Assembly: GCA_963836375.1 (NCBI GenBank) | Contig: CAWIJK010000002.1 | Coordinates: forward strand, 248,001 to 312,000 | Direction: 5' to 3' | DNA from: CAWIJK01 sp963836375 | Lineage (GTDB): Bacteria; Actinomycetota; Acidimicrobiia; Acidimicrobiales; RAAP-2 | DNA length: 64,000 bases | Part shown: positions 40,194 to 49,377 of the stretch, piece after piece | Layout of the letters: each line of letters opens with the position of its first letter | Numbering within the stretch: position 1 is the first letter of the stretch | Translations under genes and position numbers: made by a program | The notes under the pieces: generated by a model | What the model saw: only the letters and a program-made list of their open reading frames with translations | What the model was told of the DNA's origin: nothing | Databases searched by the model: none

Positions 40194-41480
40194 GTGTCGA
40201 TGAGCGGGTCGGGGGGTCCTCCGGCCTGGTTGCCGGCGTCGGTGGGCTCGGCCGTCCGCTGGGGCACGGCGGACGACGAGGCGTTGTTGAGCGGGAGGGC
40301 CTGGGGGCGATTGCTCGAGAGCCTGGGGCTGGCGGCCGCCGTCTTGGGCACCGAGCGGGCCCCCGCCACACCGGTCGACCAGGCTGCCGGCTATCGGCAC
40401 CTGATGGTCCTGCTCGCCCTCGGGATCGATGAGGCCCTGCGCGCCGCCGATCCGTACCACCCGGTGATCAAGCCCGGGAACGTGGACTCGGTGCTCAAGT
40501 GGGGGATGGACTGTCCCGACGCCGCCTATGTGGGCGCCGCCGTCCGGCCCGACGCCACCTATGTCGTGCGCGGCCGGCGGGGAACGGTCCGCTACCTCGG
40601 GTTCCAGGTCATGGGGGGGATCGAGAGTCTGGCCAACATCGTGGCCGAAGACCTGGTCCAGTCGGCCGACGGCACCTTCGACATCGTGTTGTCTGCCGCC
40701 GAGCAACCAGGGAACTGGATGCCGCTCGCTGCGGGGGCCTCGTCGCTGGTGGTGCGTCAGTTCTTCTACGACTGGGAGAATGAGGAACCCGCCGAGCTGT
40801 CGATCGAGTGCACGTCGGGCCCTTCGGGTCCCGAGCGGCCACCCCCCGGCGAGCTCTCGGCGTCCGCCGTGGCCCGCCAGTTGATCGCCCTGGGTGACTT
40901 CGTCCAGGCCAGTGTGGAGTTCTGGCTCGATATCGAAGAGGCCGGACGGGCTCAGGGCCTCAACTCTTTCCGGGAGCCGGCGGCGCGCACCGACATCGGT
41001 GGCGCGGCGGAGAACGTCACGGTCTGGGGTTCGTGGGAGCTCGACGCCGACCAGGCGCTGGTGATCGAGGTGACGCCGCCCGAGGCCCGGTACTGGAGCG
41101 TGGCCCTGGGCAATTACTGGTGGGAGTCCATCGACTTCGCCAACCACCAGTCCAGCCTCAACGGCCATCAGGCCGCCGTCGACGACGACGGGGTGTTCCG
41201 GGCCGTGGTCTCGCTCCGGGACCCCGGCGTGGCCAACTGGCTCGACCCGGCCGGGAACAGCCGGGGACCGATGATCTTCCGCTGGGTGCGGGCCGACGAG
41301 GCCCCGGTGCCCGCCACGCGGGTGGTCCCCTTCGACGCCGTCGCGGCCGAGCTGCCGGCCGGCACGCCCAGGGTCGACCCCCGGTCCCGGCGCCGGGCCG
41401 TTGCCGCCCGCCGGGCCGGCATCGAGCGGCGCTACCCGCGCTCGAGGGTCCCGGCCCCGGGGCCGTGGGGGGCAGAATGA
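40194..41480 (+). CDS. DUF1214 domain protein
   Basis: A 428-residue protein ending in a DUF1214-type domain: LVIEVTPPEARYWSVALGNYWWESIDF followed by a segment rich in aromatic residues and GVANWLDPAGNSRGPMIFRW. The N-terminal half (residues 1-200) has AYVGAAVRPDATYVVRGRRG then FQVMG. This domain is common in actinobacterial lipid- and steroid-related operons but has no proven activity. The GTG start overlaps the local start region. It is followed by an SDR (60 bp) and a sulfotransferase (1-bp overlap) on the same strand. Confidence 0.8.
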   Translation: MSMSGSGGPPAWLPASVGSAVRWGTADDEALLSGRAWGRLLESLGLAAAVLGTERAPATPVDQAAGYRHLMVLLALGIDEALRAADPYHPVIKPGNVDSVLKWGMDCPDAAYVGAAVRPDATYVVRGRRGTVRYLGFQVMGGIESLANIVAEDLVQSADGTFDIVLSAAEQPGNWMPLAAGASSLVVRQFFYDWENEEPAELSIECTSGPSGPERPPPGELSASAVARQLIALGDFVQASVEFWLDIEEAGRAQGLNSFREPAARTDIGGAAENVTVWGSWELDADQALVIEVTPPEARYWSVALGNYWWESIDFANHQSSLNGHQAAVDDDGVFRAVVSLRDPGVANWLDPAGNSRGPMIFRWVRADEAPVPATRVVPFDAVAAELPAGTPRVDPRSRRRAVAARRAGIERRYPRSRVPAPGPWGAE

Positions 41481-41540
41481 CGGCCGAGGGCACCGCCAAC
41501 AGGACAGAGATGTTCGTGGGCATCGACGGGAGGACGCCAG

Positions 41541-42344
41541 ATGGATCTCGGACTGGCCGGGGCGACCGCAGCGGTCACCGGCGGCACCAAGGGAATGGGT
41601 CGGGCCATCGCCGAGTGTCTGTCGGCCGAGGGTGCCAGCGTGGCCGTGTTGGCCCGCGGCATCGGCGCCCTGGACGAGACGGTCGCCGCCTTGTCCGAGC
41701 GGGGGAGCCCGGACCCTGTCGGGCTCTCGCTCGACGTCACCGACCCAGCGAGGGTGACCGAGGCCTTCGCCGAGTTGGGCCAGCGGTGGGGATCACTGAA
41801 CGTGCTGGTCAACACCATCGGCCCCGCTGCCGGCCGCTTCGAGCAACTCGACGACGGCGGTTGGGACAGCGCCTTCGACCTGGGCACGATGGCCGCCGTC
41901 CGCTGCGTCCGGGCCGCCCTACCCCTCCTGCGCTCGGCGGAGTGGGCCCGGATCGTCAACCTGTCGGCCCATTCGACCCAGCGCCAGAGTCCGCTGCTCG
42001 TGGCCTACACCGCGTCCAAGGCGGCCCTGACCAGTGTGTCGAAGAACCTGGCGAAGTCCCTCGCCCCAGACGGGATCCTGGTCAACACGGTCAGTCCGGG
42101 GTCGATCGTCACCGCCAGCTTCAGCGAGGGTCTGCGGGCCATGTTCGAGGCGGAGGGCCTCGACCCCACCGACCCCTATGACGTCATGCGCTGGATCGAC
42201 GCCCATTTCCACCAGCCGGCCGACCTCGGGCGGGCCGGACTGCCCGAAGAGGTGGCGACGGTGGTCACGTTTCTGGCCTCACGGGCCAACGGCTACGTCA
42301 CCGGAGCCGACGTGAACGTCGACGGTGGATCGGACTTCATCTGA
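41541..42344 (+). CDS. SDR family oxidoreductase
   Basis: A 267-residue short-chain dehydrogenase. TGGTKGMG (residues 14-21) is the cofactor motif, NTIG replaces the usual NNAG, the active site is VNLSAHST with YTASK, and the C-terminus ends ADVNVDGGSDF as in classical SDRs. GGACGCCAG provides a weak ribosome-binding site. Its stop overlaps the start of the sulfotransferase gene (TGATG at 42342-42346), so the two products are probably made together and act on related substrates. Confidence 0.92.
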   Translation: MDLGLAGATAAVTGGTKGMGRAIAECLSAEGASVAVLARGIGALDETVAALSERGSPDPVGLSLDVTDPARVTEAFAELGQRWGSLNVLVNTIGPAAGRFEQLDDGGWDSAFDLGTMAAVRCVRAALPLLRSAEWARIVNLSAHSTQRQSPLLVAYTASKAALTSVSKNLAKSLAPDGILVNTVSPGSIVTASFSEGLRAMFEAEGLDPTDPYDVMRWIDAHFHQPADLGRAGLPEEVATVVTFLASRANGYVTGADVNVDGGSDFI

Positions 42345-43495
42345 TGCTGACGGTCGACGGGTTGACGGCGGCCGCCATGGAAGAGACCGGCCTCAAGGAC
42401 TTCGGGTCCAGCCCGTTCCGTGAGGGGCTCGGGCGGCTGACCGACGCCCTAGATGAAGAGGCCGACCTGACGGCGGCGGGTACAGAGATCCTTGGCCTGA
42501 GGCTGACCATGCTTCTGGCCAACCGGCTCCGGGTCGAGAAGGTCTACGCGGCCCACCCCGAGATCGGCGATCAGGAGGTCGGCGGCCCGGTGGTGATCAT
42601 CGGCCTGCCCCGGACGGGGACCACCGCACTCAGCCAACTCGTCGCCGCCGACCCCCAGTTCCGGTCACTCCGACTGTGGGAGTCGATCGACCCGGTGCCC
42701 CCACCCACGACCGAGACCGAGCACGACGATCCCCGAATCGGCGAGGCGCAGCGGGGCCTGGACGCGATGTACACCGTGTTCCCCAGGATGCGCTCGCTCT
42801 ACTACCAGACGGCGACCGGGGCCACCGAGTGCCAGGACCTCTTGGGCATGGCCTTCCGGACCGAGCACTTCGACGGGATGGCCCACGTCCCGAGCTACCG
42901 CCAGTGGGTGCTCGACTGTGACATGACCCCCGCCTACGAGTACCACCGTCGGGTCCTGCGGCTGCTCCAGTGGCATTGCCCTCCGCGGCTCTGGCACCTC
43001 AAGACCCCGGTGCACATGCTCGCCCTCGACGAGTTGTGTGCGGTCTACCCCGATGCGAAGTTCCTCTGGACCCACCGGGACCCCGCAGCTGTTCTCGGCT
43101 CAGTGTGCAGCCTCATCGCCTACACCCGCAGCTGGGTCAGCGACCGCGACGATGCGGCGGCGCTTGGCGAGGAACAGTCCGCGGTCTGGGCCGAGGCCCT
43201 CCGGCGAGCGATGGAGTTCCGCGACCGGACCGGTGAAGAGCGCTTCGCCGACGTGGCCTGGGACGAGTTGCAGACCGACCCGGTGGGGGCGGTCTCGCGC
43301 GCCTACGGGCGGCTGGGGCTCGACCTGGGACAGTCCGGGAGGTCGCGGGTGGCCGCCTGGGCCGCCGACAACCCCCCGGGCTCGAAGGGTGCCCACGAGT
43401 TCGCCCTCGGTGACTTCGGGCTCGAGGCCGCCGCCGTACGGCGTCTCTTCGGCTTCTACCTGGAGCGGTTCGAGGTCCCGGTCGGGGGCAGTTGA
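42344..43495 (+). CDS. Sulfotransferase family protein
   Basis: A 383-residue PAPS-dependent sulfotransferase-fold protein. The 5'-phosphosulfate loop is VIIGLPRTGTTALSQLVAAD near residue 85, and the 3'-phosphate-binding part lies in FLWTHRDPAAVLGSVCSLIA near residue 245, with a helix of SWVSDRDDAAALGEEQSAVW. This subfamily is abundant in mycobacteria and related actinobacteria and may sulfate lipids or sterols. It is translationally coupled to the SDR gene. A GC-rich hairpin follows the stop. Confidence 0.9.
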   Translation: MLTVDGLTAAAMEETGLKDFGSSPFREGLGRLTDALDEEADLTAAGTEILGLRLTMLLANRLRVEKVYAAHPEIGDQEVGGPVVIIGLPRTGTTALSQLVAADPQFRSLRLWESIDPVPPPTTETEHDDPRIGEAQRGLDAMYTVFPRMRSLYYQTATGATECQDLLGMAFRTEHFDGMAHVPSYRQWVLDCDMTPAYEYHRRVLRLLQWHCPPRLWHLKTPVHMLALDELCAVYPDAKFLWTHRDPAAVLGSVCSLIAYTRSWVSDRDDAAALGEEQSAVWAEALRRAMEFRDRTGEERFADVAWDELQTDPVGAVSRAYGRLGLDLGQSGRSRVAAWAADNPPGSKGAHEFALGDFGLEAAAVRRLFGFYLERFEVPVGGS

Positions 43496-43523
43496 GCCAC
43501 GGCGCCGGCGCGCCGTCCCGCGG

Positions 43524-43541
43524 GCAGCCCGGTCGGGCTGC
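43524..43541. terminator. GC-rich hairpin after the DUF1214-SDR-sulfotransferase operon
   Basis: GCAGCCC, loop GGTC, GGGCTGC: a perfect 7-bp stem about 30 bp after the sulfotransferase stop, extended weakly by CCCGC and GCGGG on either side. No T-run follows, as is usual in high-GC actinobacteria. It separates the operon from the convergent gene at 43602. Confidence 0.6.
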
Positions 43542-43601
43542 TGCGGGGAACGATCTTCTCGTGGCGGGCCGGAGCCCACCGACAGGCCCTGGGCCTGTGG
43601 A

Positions 43602-43967
43602 TCAGAGCCGGGCCAGGGCCTCTTCGACCACCTCGGCCCGGGAGAGCCCCGAGCAGGCCGCCGCCCGGGCGATGAGTCCGTCGAGGTAGATGGCCAGGCT
43701 GAGGATGGCGGTGCGGGGGTCGCCGGCCAGCAGGGGCACCGGCTCGCTGACCTGGTCCATCGCGGCCGCCTCCAACAAGGCGTCCCTCAGCCCGAGCAAT
43801 TCGAGCCGCACCCGGGCGAGGTCGGTGCCCGTACGGTGCATCCACAGGCTCAGCCCCAGTTCGAGGGTGAGGTTTCCCCTGGTCAGGTCCTCGGGGGCGA
43901 GCACGGCGATCCCCCTGGCGGCCACCGGGGCGAAACCGAGTCCAGGCACGGCGGCAGGGCGGACCAT
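43602..43967 (-). CDS. Protein of unknown function
   Basis: A 121-residue protein, all-helical by eye, with RGNLTLELGLSLWMHRTGTD, LARVRLELLGLRDALLEAAA and an end GLSRAEVVEEALARL that resembles a ribbon-helix-helix C-terminus. No domain is recognised. It is transcribed convergently with the sulfotransferase operon and divergently from ku (69-bp gap), so it may share control with ku. The ATG at 43967 is chosen because upstream codons read as low-complexity. Confidence 0.5.
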   Translation of the reverse strand: MVRPAAVPGLGFAPVAARGIAVLAPEDLTRGNLTLELGLSLWMHRTGTDLARVRLELLGLRDALLEAAAMDQVSEPVPLLAGDPRTAILSLAIYLDGLIARAAACSGLSRAEVVEEALARL

Positions 43968-44036
43968 GGGGCCAGTGTGGCCAGTGGGTGTGACACCTAT
44001 GGTGGATGACCCCTGACCTGGGTAAAGATGTGCGCC

Positions 44037-45002
44037 ATGGCACGCTCCATCTGGACCGGGTCGCTGAGCTTCGGCCTGGTGAACATCCCCGTGGCCGTCT
44101 TCCCGGCGACCAGGGACAAGTCGATCCACTTCAACCAGTTCGAGGCGGGGACGCCGGACCGGATCCGCTACCGCAAGGTCAACGAGCGGACCGGTTCAGA
44201 GGTCGAGGCGGCCAACATCGTCAAGGGCTTCGACCTGGGTGGGGGCGACTACGTGCTGTTGAGCGACGAGGAGCTCGAGTCGGCCGCCCCGGACAAGTCG
44301 CGCAACATCGAGATCACAGATTTCGTCGACCTGGGCGACATCGACCCGGTCTTCTACCGCACCACCTACTACCTCGCACCCCAGGGGGAAGCCGCGGCCA
44401 AGGCGTACGCTCTGCTGCGCAAGGCCATGCGGGAGGCCAACAAGGTCGGCATCGCCACGTGGGTCCACCGCAACAAGGAGTACCTGGTGGCTGTCCGACC
44501 CGACGCCGAGGTCATGGCCCTCGAGACCATGTTCTTCGCCGACGAGGTCCGCTCGGCGGCCGACGAGATGCCGGCCCTACCCTCCGACAAGGCACTGACC
44601 GCGCGCGAGGTCGACATGGCCAAGATGCTCATCGAGTCGATGACCGCGCCCTGGGATCCTGAGCAGTACCACGACACCCACCGGCGCCAGGTCGAGGCGA
44701 TCATCGACCAGAAGCGCCAGGGCAAACAGATCGTCACCGAGAGCCCTGTCCCCCAGTCGACCAAGGTGGTCGACCTGATGGAGGCCCTCCAGGCGAGCGT
44801 TCGGGCCAGGGGTGCGGGCAGGGCTGAGCCGGCGCCGGCGAGCGGGCGCTCGCGTGCTCCGGGCCGCACCGGCGCCGGGGCCAAGAAGGCCCCCGCGGCC
44901 CGCAAGCCGTCCAAGAAGGCCCCGGCCAAGAAGGCCCCGGCCAGGCGGGCCCCGGCGGCCAAGAAGCCGGCACCGGCTGCCCGCCAGCGCAAGGCCTCCT
45001 GA
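44037..45002 (+). CDS. ku: Bacterial Ku protein (non-homologous end joining)
   Basis: A 321-residue Ku: MARSIWTGSLSFGLVNIPVA is the canonical opening, and the beta-barrel core (SIHFNQFEAGTPDRIRYRKV, NIEITDFVDLGDIDPVFYRT, SMTAPWDPEQYHDTHRRQVE) forms the DNA-end-encircling ring. After about residue 255 a Lys/Ala/Pro-rich tail with repeated KKAPA units follows; such tails bind DNA in other bacterial Ku proteins. Ku recruits LigD in end joining, but no ligD is in this window. The ATG at 44037 is preferred over the ATG at 44028 from the family N-terminus. Confidence 0.95.
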   Translation: MARSIWTGSLSFGLVNIPVAVFPATRDKSIHFNQFEAGTPDRIRYRKVNERTGSEVEAANIVKGFDLGGGDYVLLSDEELESAAPDKSRNIEITDFVDLGDIDPVFYRTTYYLAPQGEAAAKAYALLRKAMREANKVGIATWVHRNKEYLVAVRPDAEVMALETMFFADEVRSAADEMPALPSDKALTAREVDMAKMLIESMTAPWDPEQYHDTHRRQVEAIIDQKRQGKQIVTESPVPQSTKVVDLMEALQASVRARGAGRAEPAPASGRSRAPGRTGAGAKKAPAARKPSKKAPAKKAPARRAPAAKKPAPAARQRKAS

Positions 45003-45258
45003 GTCCGGGGCCCTGAGTCCCGGGCCGTCATACCCAGGCCCCGAGTCCCGCGCCGGGCCGCCCGGTGGCCGTCGCCCGACTGGGTCTCGGGCCGCCGATG
45101 CCGCCGCCGCAAGGCCCTCGGTTAGCCTCGCGCCGGATCGCGACTGGTCGCGGCGACGAACACCCGAGGAACGTGTGGGGCAGGAACACAAGATCGAAGA
45201 CCATGGTGCCGTTGGCCCGGGACGGCCGCGTTGGCCGTTCCGACGAGGAGGGTGATCG

Positions 45259-47109
45259 ATGCCCGGCATGGGCGGTTCCCTCCAGACCGGGAACCAGACC
45301 ATTGTCTCGGCCTTCCACAGCGCCCTGTTGCGCCAGATGTTCTGGATCCTCGTGGTCTTGGCGCTTCTCGCCGTCGTGTGGAACGTGGTTCGCACCGTCC
45401 AATACCGCCGCCTGACCGCCACCGGCGGCTCGTTCCCCTCGAGGGAGCCCGCAGGACCTGAGCCGGCGGGCCGTCGGGTGCTGCGGGTCGGCTTCGGCCT
45501 GCTCTGGCTGTTCGACGGTCTGCTCCAGCTGCAGGCCTCGATGCCGCTCGGGATGGTGCCGGGCGTCATCCGACCGGCCGCCGACTCGTCGCCGGGCTGG
45601 GTCCAGCACCTCGTCGACAGTGGGGCCACCGTCTGGTCCAATCACCCGGTCCAGGCGGCGGCGGCCACCGTGTGGATCCAGGTCGGGCTGGGCGTCTGGC
45701 TGCTGGTCGCGCCCCGCGGACGGTGGTCCCGGGCCGGCGGTGTCGCCAGCGCCGGCTGGGGCCTGGTCGTGTGGGTCCTGGGCGAGGCCTTCGGCGGGCT
45801 GCTCGCCCCGGGCGCCACCTGGCTCTTCGGTGCCCCGGGGGCCGCCGCGTTCTACTGCGCGGCGGGCGTGCTCATCGCTCTGCCGGACCGGGCGTGGGCG
45901 ACACCTCGGTTGGGTCGCTCGATCCTCGGGGTCATGGGTGCGTTCTTCGTGGCCATGGCGGTCCTCCAGGCCTGGCCCGGCCGCGGCTTCTGGCAGGGGG
46001 CCGTCGGGGGCCGAGCGCCGGGCCGGCAGGGGACGCTGACGACGATGGTCCAGCAGATGGCCCAAACCCGTCAGCCGGGGTTCTTGGGCTCGTGGGTGGG
46101 CTCGTTTGGGTCCTTCGACGCCGCCCACGGCTGGGCGGTCAACCTGTTCGTGGTGCTCGCGCTGGGAGCCGTCGGGGTGGGGCTGCTGAGCGGTCGTCCC
46201 CGGCTGGTGCTCTTGGCGGTGGTCGGAGCCGCCGTGTTGTGCCTGGCCGACTGGGTGCTGGTCGAAGACCTGGGCTTCCTCGGCGGGCTCGGGACCGACC
46301 CGAACAGCATGGTCCCGACGCTCCTCGTCGTGGCCGGAGGTTACGTGGCCCTGGTTCGGGTCCCCGCCGAAGCCCCGCTCCCGGCGGTCGACCCGGCGGC
46401 CCACGAGGCGCCGGCGGCCCGAACGGACCGTCGGTGGTGGGAGTGGGTCACCCCCACCTACCTCCTCCGGGCGGTGGCCGCCGGCGCGGCGGTGGTGCTG
46501 GTGCTGGTGGGTGCGGCGCCCATGGTGCTGGCGGCCACCAACCCCAACGCCGACCCGATCCTCACCGAGGCCCTCGACGGCACGCCCAACCAGACCGACT
46601 CGCCGGCACCCCCGTTCCGCCTCACCGATCAGCACGGCCGACCGGTGAGCCTGGAGAGCCTCAAGGGCCACGCCGTCGCCCTGACCTTCTTGGATCCGGT
46701 CTGCACGACGGACTGTCCGCTGATCGCCCAGAATTTCCGACTGGCCGACCGGATGCTCGGCGCCGACGCATCGAGGGTCGACATGGTGGCCATCGTGGCC
46801 AACCCGGTCTACCGGGCCCCGGCCTTCACCCAGGCGTTCGATCGCCAGGAGGGGCTGACCGGCGTGTCGAACTGGCTCTACCTCACCGGGTCGCTCTCGG
46901 CGCTTCAACACGCCTGGGCCGCCTACGGGATCACCACCCAGGTCCTGCCCGGAGGGTCGATGGTCGCCCACCCCGACATCGCGTTCATCATCGACCCGGA
47001 CGGCCACGAACGGGCAATCATGGACAGCGACCCCGGAGACGGGGACAGCTCTATGGCCTCGTCCTACGCCTCCCTGCTGGCCAGCGAGATCGAGCAAACC
47101 CTCCGTTGA
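45259..47109 (+). CDS. Multi-pass membrane protein fused to SCO1/SenC thioredoxin domain
   Basis: A 616-residue fusion. Residues 1-420 hold about nine membrane segments, including LLRQMFWILVVLALLAVVWN and RVGFGLLWLFDGLLQLQASM, somewhat like a DoxX-type respiratory membrane protein. Residues 445-616 are a SCO1/SenC copper-chaperone domain with PPFRLTDQHGRPVSLESLKG, the CxxxC motif VCTTDCP, and HPDIAFIIDPDGHERAI with the ligand His region. It is expected to deliver copper to the CuA site of oxidase subunit II. GAGGAGGGTGA precedes the ATG. It is the first gene of the oxidase locus; its stop overlaps the next start (TTGA). Confidence 0.85.
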   Translation: MPGMGGSLQTGNQTIVSAFHSALLRQMFWILVVLALLAVVWNVVRTVQYRRLTATGGSFPSREPAGPEPAGRRVLRVGFGLLWLFDGLLQLQASMPLGMVPGVIRPAADSSPGWVQHLVDSGATVWSNHPVQAAAATVWIQVGLGVWLLVAPRGRWSRAGGVASAGWGLVVWVLGEAFGGLLAPGATWLFGAPGAAAFYCAAGVLIALPDRAWATPRLGRSILGVMGAFFVAMAVLQAWPGRGFWQGAVGGRAPGRQGTLTTMVQQMAQTRQPGFLGSWVGSFGSFDAAHGWAVNLFVVLALGAVGVGLLSGRPRLVLLAVVGAAVLCLADWVLVEDLGFLGGLGTDPNSMVPTLLVVAGGYVALVRVPAEAPLPAVDPAAHEAPAARTDRRWWEWVTPTYLLRAVAAGAAVVLVLVGAAPMVLAATNPNADPILTEALDGTPNQTDSPAPPFRLTDQHGRPVSLESLKGHAVALTFLDPVCTTDCPLIAQNFRLADRMLGADASRVDMVAIVANPVYRAPAFTQAFDRQEGLTGVSNWLYLTGSLSALQHAWAAYGITTQVLPGGSMVAHPDIAFIIDPDGHERAIMDSDPGDGDSSMASSYASLLASEIEQTLR

Positions 47110-48302
47110 CCACCGAGCGACGCGGCGCCCGGTGCCGCCGGTGGTGGCTGCAGACCGCCGGGACGCTGGTCGCCTCCGGAACGCTTGTGGGGCTCGTGGC
47201 GGCCGGACCGGTCGCGTCGGCCAGCGCTGGAGGCGCGAACCCGGTGACCGTGGCCCCGCTGGCCAGCGGGGCCGAGACCAGCCCGGGGTCGTGGGCCGTG
47301 CTGGCCGTCGGCCACCTCTCCGACCCGCGCAACACGTTCTGGCAGGTGCTCTCGCGCCCGGACGGTGAGGGTCGATGGGTGGTGGCGACCCCACCCGGGG
47401 TCGCCGACAACGGGGGACTGACGGCGGACTTCGCCCAGTCCGGGGCGTCGACCGTCGGATTCGAGCCCAGCCAGGATCTCAATTTCTCGCCCCTGGCCAC
47501 CTCGGTCGACGGGGGAGTCCACTGGGCGCCCGGCCTGGTGCCGGCCCCGCTCGCCGCGGTGCCCGACGCCCTGGCCGACTCGGCCGGGGGGTTGGCGGCC
47601 CTGGTGCGCCGGGGCGGTGGGACGGTCCTGGAGAACTCGGCCGCCGGGGCGTCCTGGGCGACGTCGGCCACCCGATCCACGCTGAGCCGGGCCGGGGGCG
47701 GCTGCGCCCCGGGGGCGCTGGTCGCGCTGGCGGGGACCCCAGACGAGGGACCGTTCGTCGGGGCCGCTTGCGCCCGGCGGGGCCGGGTCGGCGTGTTCGA
47801 GCGCGAGGGTGCCCGGTGGGAGGAGGTGGGCCCGCGCCTCGGCGCAGCGTCGGCCGGCTCGGCCGTCTCCCTCCTGCGCTTGACCGTGGTGGGTCCCCAA
47901 CTGGTCGGGTTGGCCCAGGCCAGCGGGCGGCGGGGTTCTGCACTGGTCGCCTTCTGGCGGGCGGTGGTCGGGGGCCCGTGGACGGTCTCGGCCCCCCTGG
48001 TGATGCCCGACCCCTCCGGCCTGAGGTCGTCGGCGACGGGTCCGGGTCCCGGTGTGGTCGTGCTCTTGGGTACCGCGGGGTCGGCCGTCACCGCCTCGAT
48101 CGGCGGACCGGGCCAACCCTGGGTCCGACTACCGGCCGCGCCGGCCCGCACCGCCACCGTCGTCCCGGTGACCGGCGGTGCGTTCGACGCCTTGGCCGTC
48201 CGCGGGTCCGACGTGACGGTGTCCAGCCTCAGCCCAGGGGGGACCCGGTGGCAGCGCCTGCAGGTGGTCTACGTGCCGGTGGTCTACGGGTCGTCGGACT
48301 GA
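47106..48302 (+). CDS. Secreted protein of unknown function in the oxidase locus
   Basis: A 398-residue protein beginning with a signal peptide (CRRWWLQTAGTLVASGTLVG then LVAAGPVASAS). The mature part has repeated Trp/Gly strands such as LSDPRNTFWQVLSRPDGEGR and TSVDGGVHWAPGL, in the style of sialidase/BNR-like propellers, but no Asp-box set is clear. The TTG start at 47106 overlaps the SCO fusion stop by 4 bp, so both are translated together, which ties it to oxidase assembly or copper handling by context only. Confidence 0.65.
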   Translation: MTTERRGARCRRWWLQTAGTLVASGTLVGLVAAGPVASASAGGANPVTVAPLASGAETSPGSWAVLAVGHLSDPRNTFWQVLSRPDGEGRWVVATPPGVADNGGLTADFAQSGASTVGFEPSQDLNFSPLATSVDGGVHWAPGLVPAPLAAVPDALADSAGGLAALVRRGGGTVLENSAAGASWATSATRSTLSRAGGGCAPGALVALAGTPDEGPFVGAACARRGRVGVFEREGARWEEVGPRLGAASAGSAVSLLRLTVVGPQLVGLAQASGRRGSALVAFWRAVVGGPWTVSAPLVMPDPSGLRSSATGPGPGVVVLLGTAGSAVTASIGGPGQPWVRLPAAPARTATVVPVTGGAFDALAVRGSDVTVSSLSPGGTRWQRLQVVYVPVVYGSSD

Positions 48303-48368
48303 GGGCCACGCTACGGTGGCCGGGGGCCCGTCGCCGACGGACGGAGCGCCCGACGGCAGGAGGAGACG

Positions 48369-49268
48369 GTGAGCTTCCTGGTGCACCACTGGAGCTTCGA
48401 CCCGTTCCTCATCGTGGTGGCCGCCATCGTCATCCTCCACGAGCTCGGACTGGCCCACCTGCGGGCCCGGTCCCGGCCGGCGCGGAGCGCTGCCCGTAGG
48501 CGCCGGTCCCTGCTCTTCTACGGCGGCCTGGCCCTGCTGGTGCTGGCCGTCTCGTCGCCCATCGACTACTGGGCCGACGCCTACTTCTACGTCCACATGT
48601 TCGAGCACCTGCTGATCGCCTTCTTCGCCCCGATGCTGATCGTGGCCGGTGCGCCCTGGATCCCCCTGGCTCATGGGTTCCCGGTCGGTCTCCGGCGGTC
48701 GGCCGGTCGCTGGCTGCTGCTCGGACCCTGGTCCGGCGCCCTCCGGGGTTTCGGACGCGTCGTCCTCAACCGTTGGACGGCGGTGCTCTCGTTCAATGCG
48801 GTGATGGTCCTGTGGCACCTGCCGGCCCCGTTCGACTGGGCCGAGACCAACCAGCTGGCCCACATCTGGCTGATGCACGCCAGCTTCTTCGTCACCGGCG
48901 TCCTCTTTTGGCTCCAGATCATCCCTTCGTACCCGTTCCGGATGCGGGCCACCCCGTTGTGGCAGATCGGGGCGCTGATCGGCACCAACCTCGTCATGTT
49001 CGTCCTGGCCATGTCGATGTCGATCTTCTCGGCCACCAGCTGGTACTCGGTGTACGCCCACGTGCCGGGGGTGACCCTCTCGCCGTTCGCCGACCAGCAG
49101 ATCGGCGCGGCGATCCTGTGGATCTGCGGGGACTTCTGGGCCGTGCCCGCGCTGATCGTGGTGATCAAGCGGGCGGTCGACCAAGAGGGGAGCATCTCGG
49201 ACATGGTCGACCGGGTGTTTCACCGCCCGCCGGCTCCCACCCTCGAACAGTTCCGCCGCTCCGAGTGA
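48369..49268 (+). CDS. ctaG: CtaG-type cytochrome c oxidase assembly membrane protein
   Basis: A 299-residue membrane protein of the caa3-CtaG family, needed for assembly of aa3/caa3 oxidases in actinobacteria and bacilli. Signatures: WSFDPFLIVVAAIVILHELG, LAVSSPIDYWADAYFYVHMF followed by EHLLIAFFAPMLIVAGAPW, NAVMVLWHLPAPFDWA, and GFLW-like and DQQIGAAILWICGDFWAVPA. These carry His and Asp residues thought to bind copper. AGGAGGAG sits just before the GTG. It lies 66 bp after the secreted protein gene and upstream of the cupredoxin-cox operon. Confidence 0.9.
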   Translation: MSFLVHHWSFDPFLIVVAAIVILHELGLAHLRARSRPARSAARRRRSLLFYGGLALLVLAVSSPIDYWADAYFYVHMFEHLLIAFFAPMLIVAGAPWIPLAHGFPVGLRRSAGRWLLLGPWSGALRGFGRVVLNRWTAVLSFNAVMVLWHLPAPFDWAETNQLAHIWLMHASFFVTGVLFWLQIIPSYPFRMRATPLWQIGALIGTNLVMFVLAMSMSIFSATSWYSVYAHVPGVTLSPFADQQIGAAILWICGDFWAVPALIVVIKRAVDQEGSISDMVDRVFHRPPAPTLEQFRRSE

Positions 49269-49377
49269 CCCGGCCACGGCTGGCGTCGGGCAAACGGGGG
49301 TTCGGGCGTCAACCGGGGCGGCAGGGGGCGAGACGGTCCGGCGAATCGGGGCTCCCCGGAGGCCTCGGGAAAGGTGA

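Noticed and set aside
43690..44016. Plus-strand frame between the sulfotransferase and ku genes
   Set aside because: It lies opposite the 121-residue gene, lacks a ribosome-binding site and has random-looking composition; the minus-strand frame is better supported though still uncertain.
45028..47394. A 788-codon minus-strand frame opposite the SCO fusion
   Set aside because: Arg/Gly/His/Gln-rich with no domain and directly antisense to a gene with clear SCO1 motifs.
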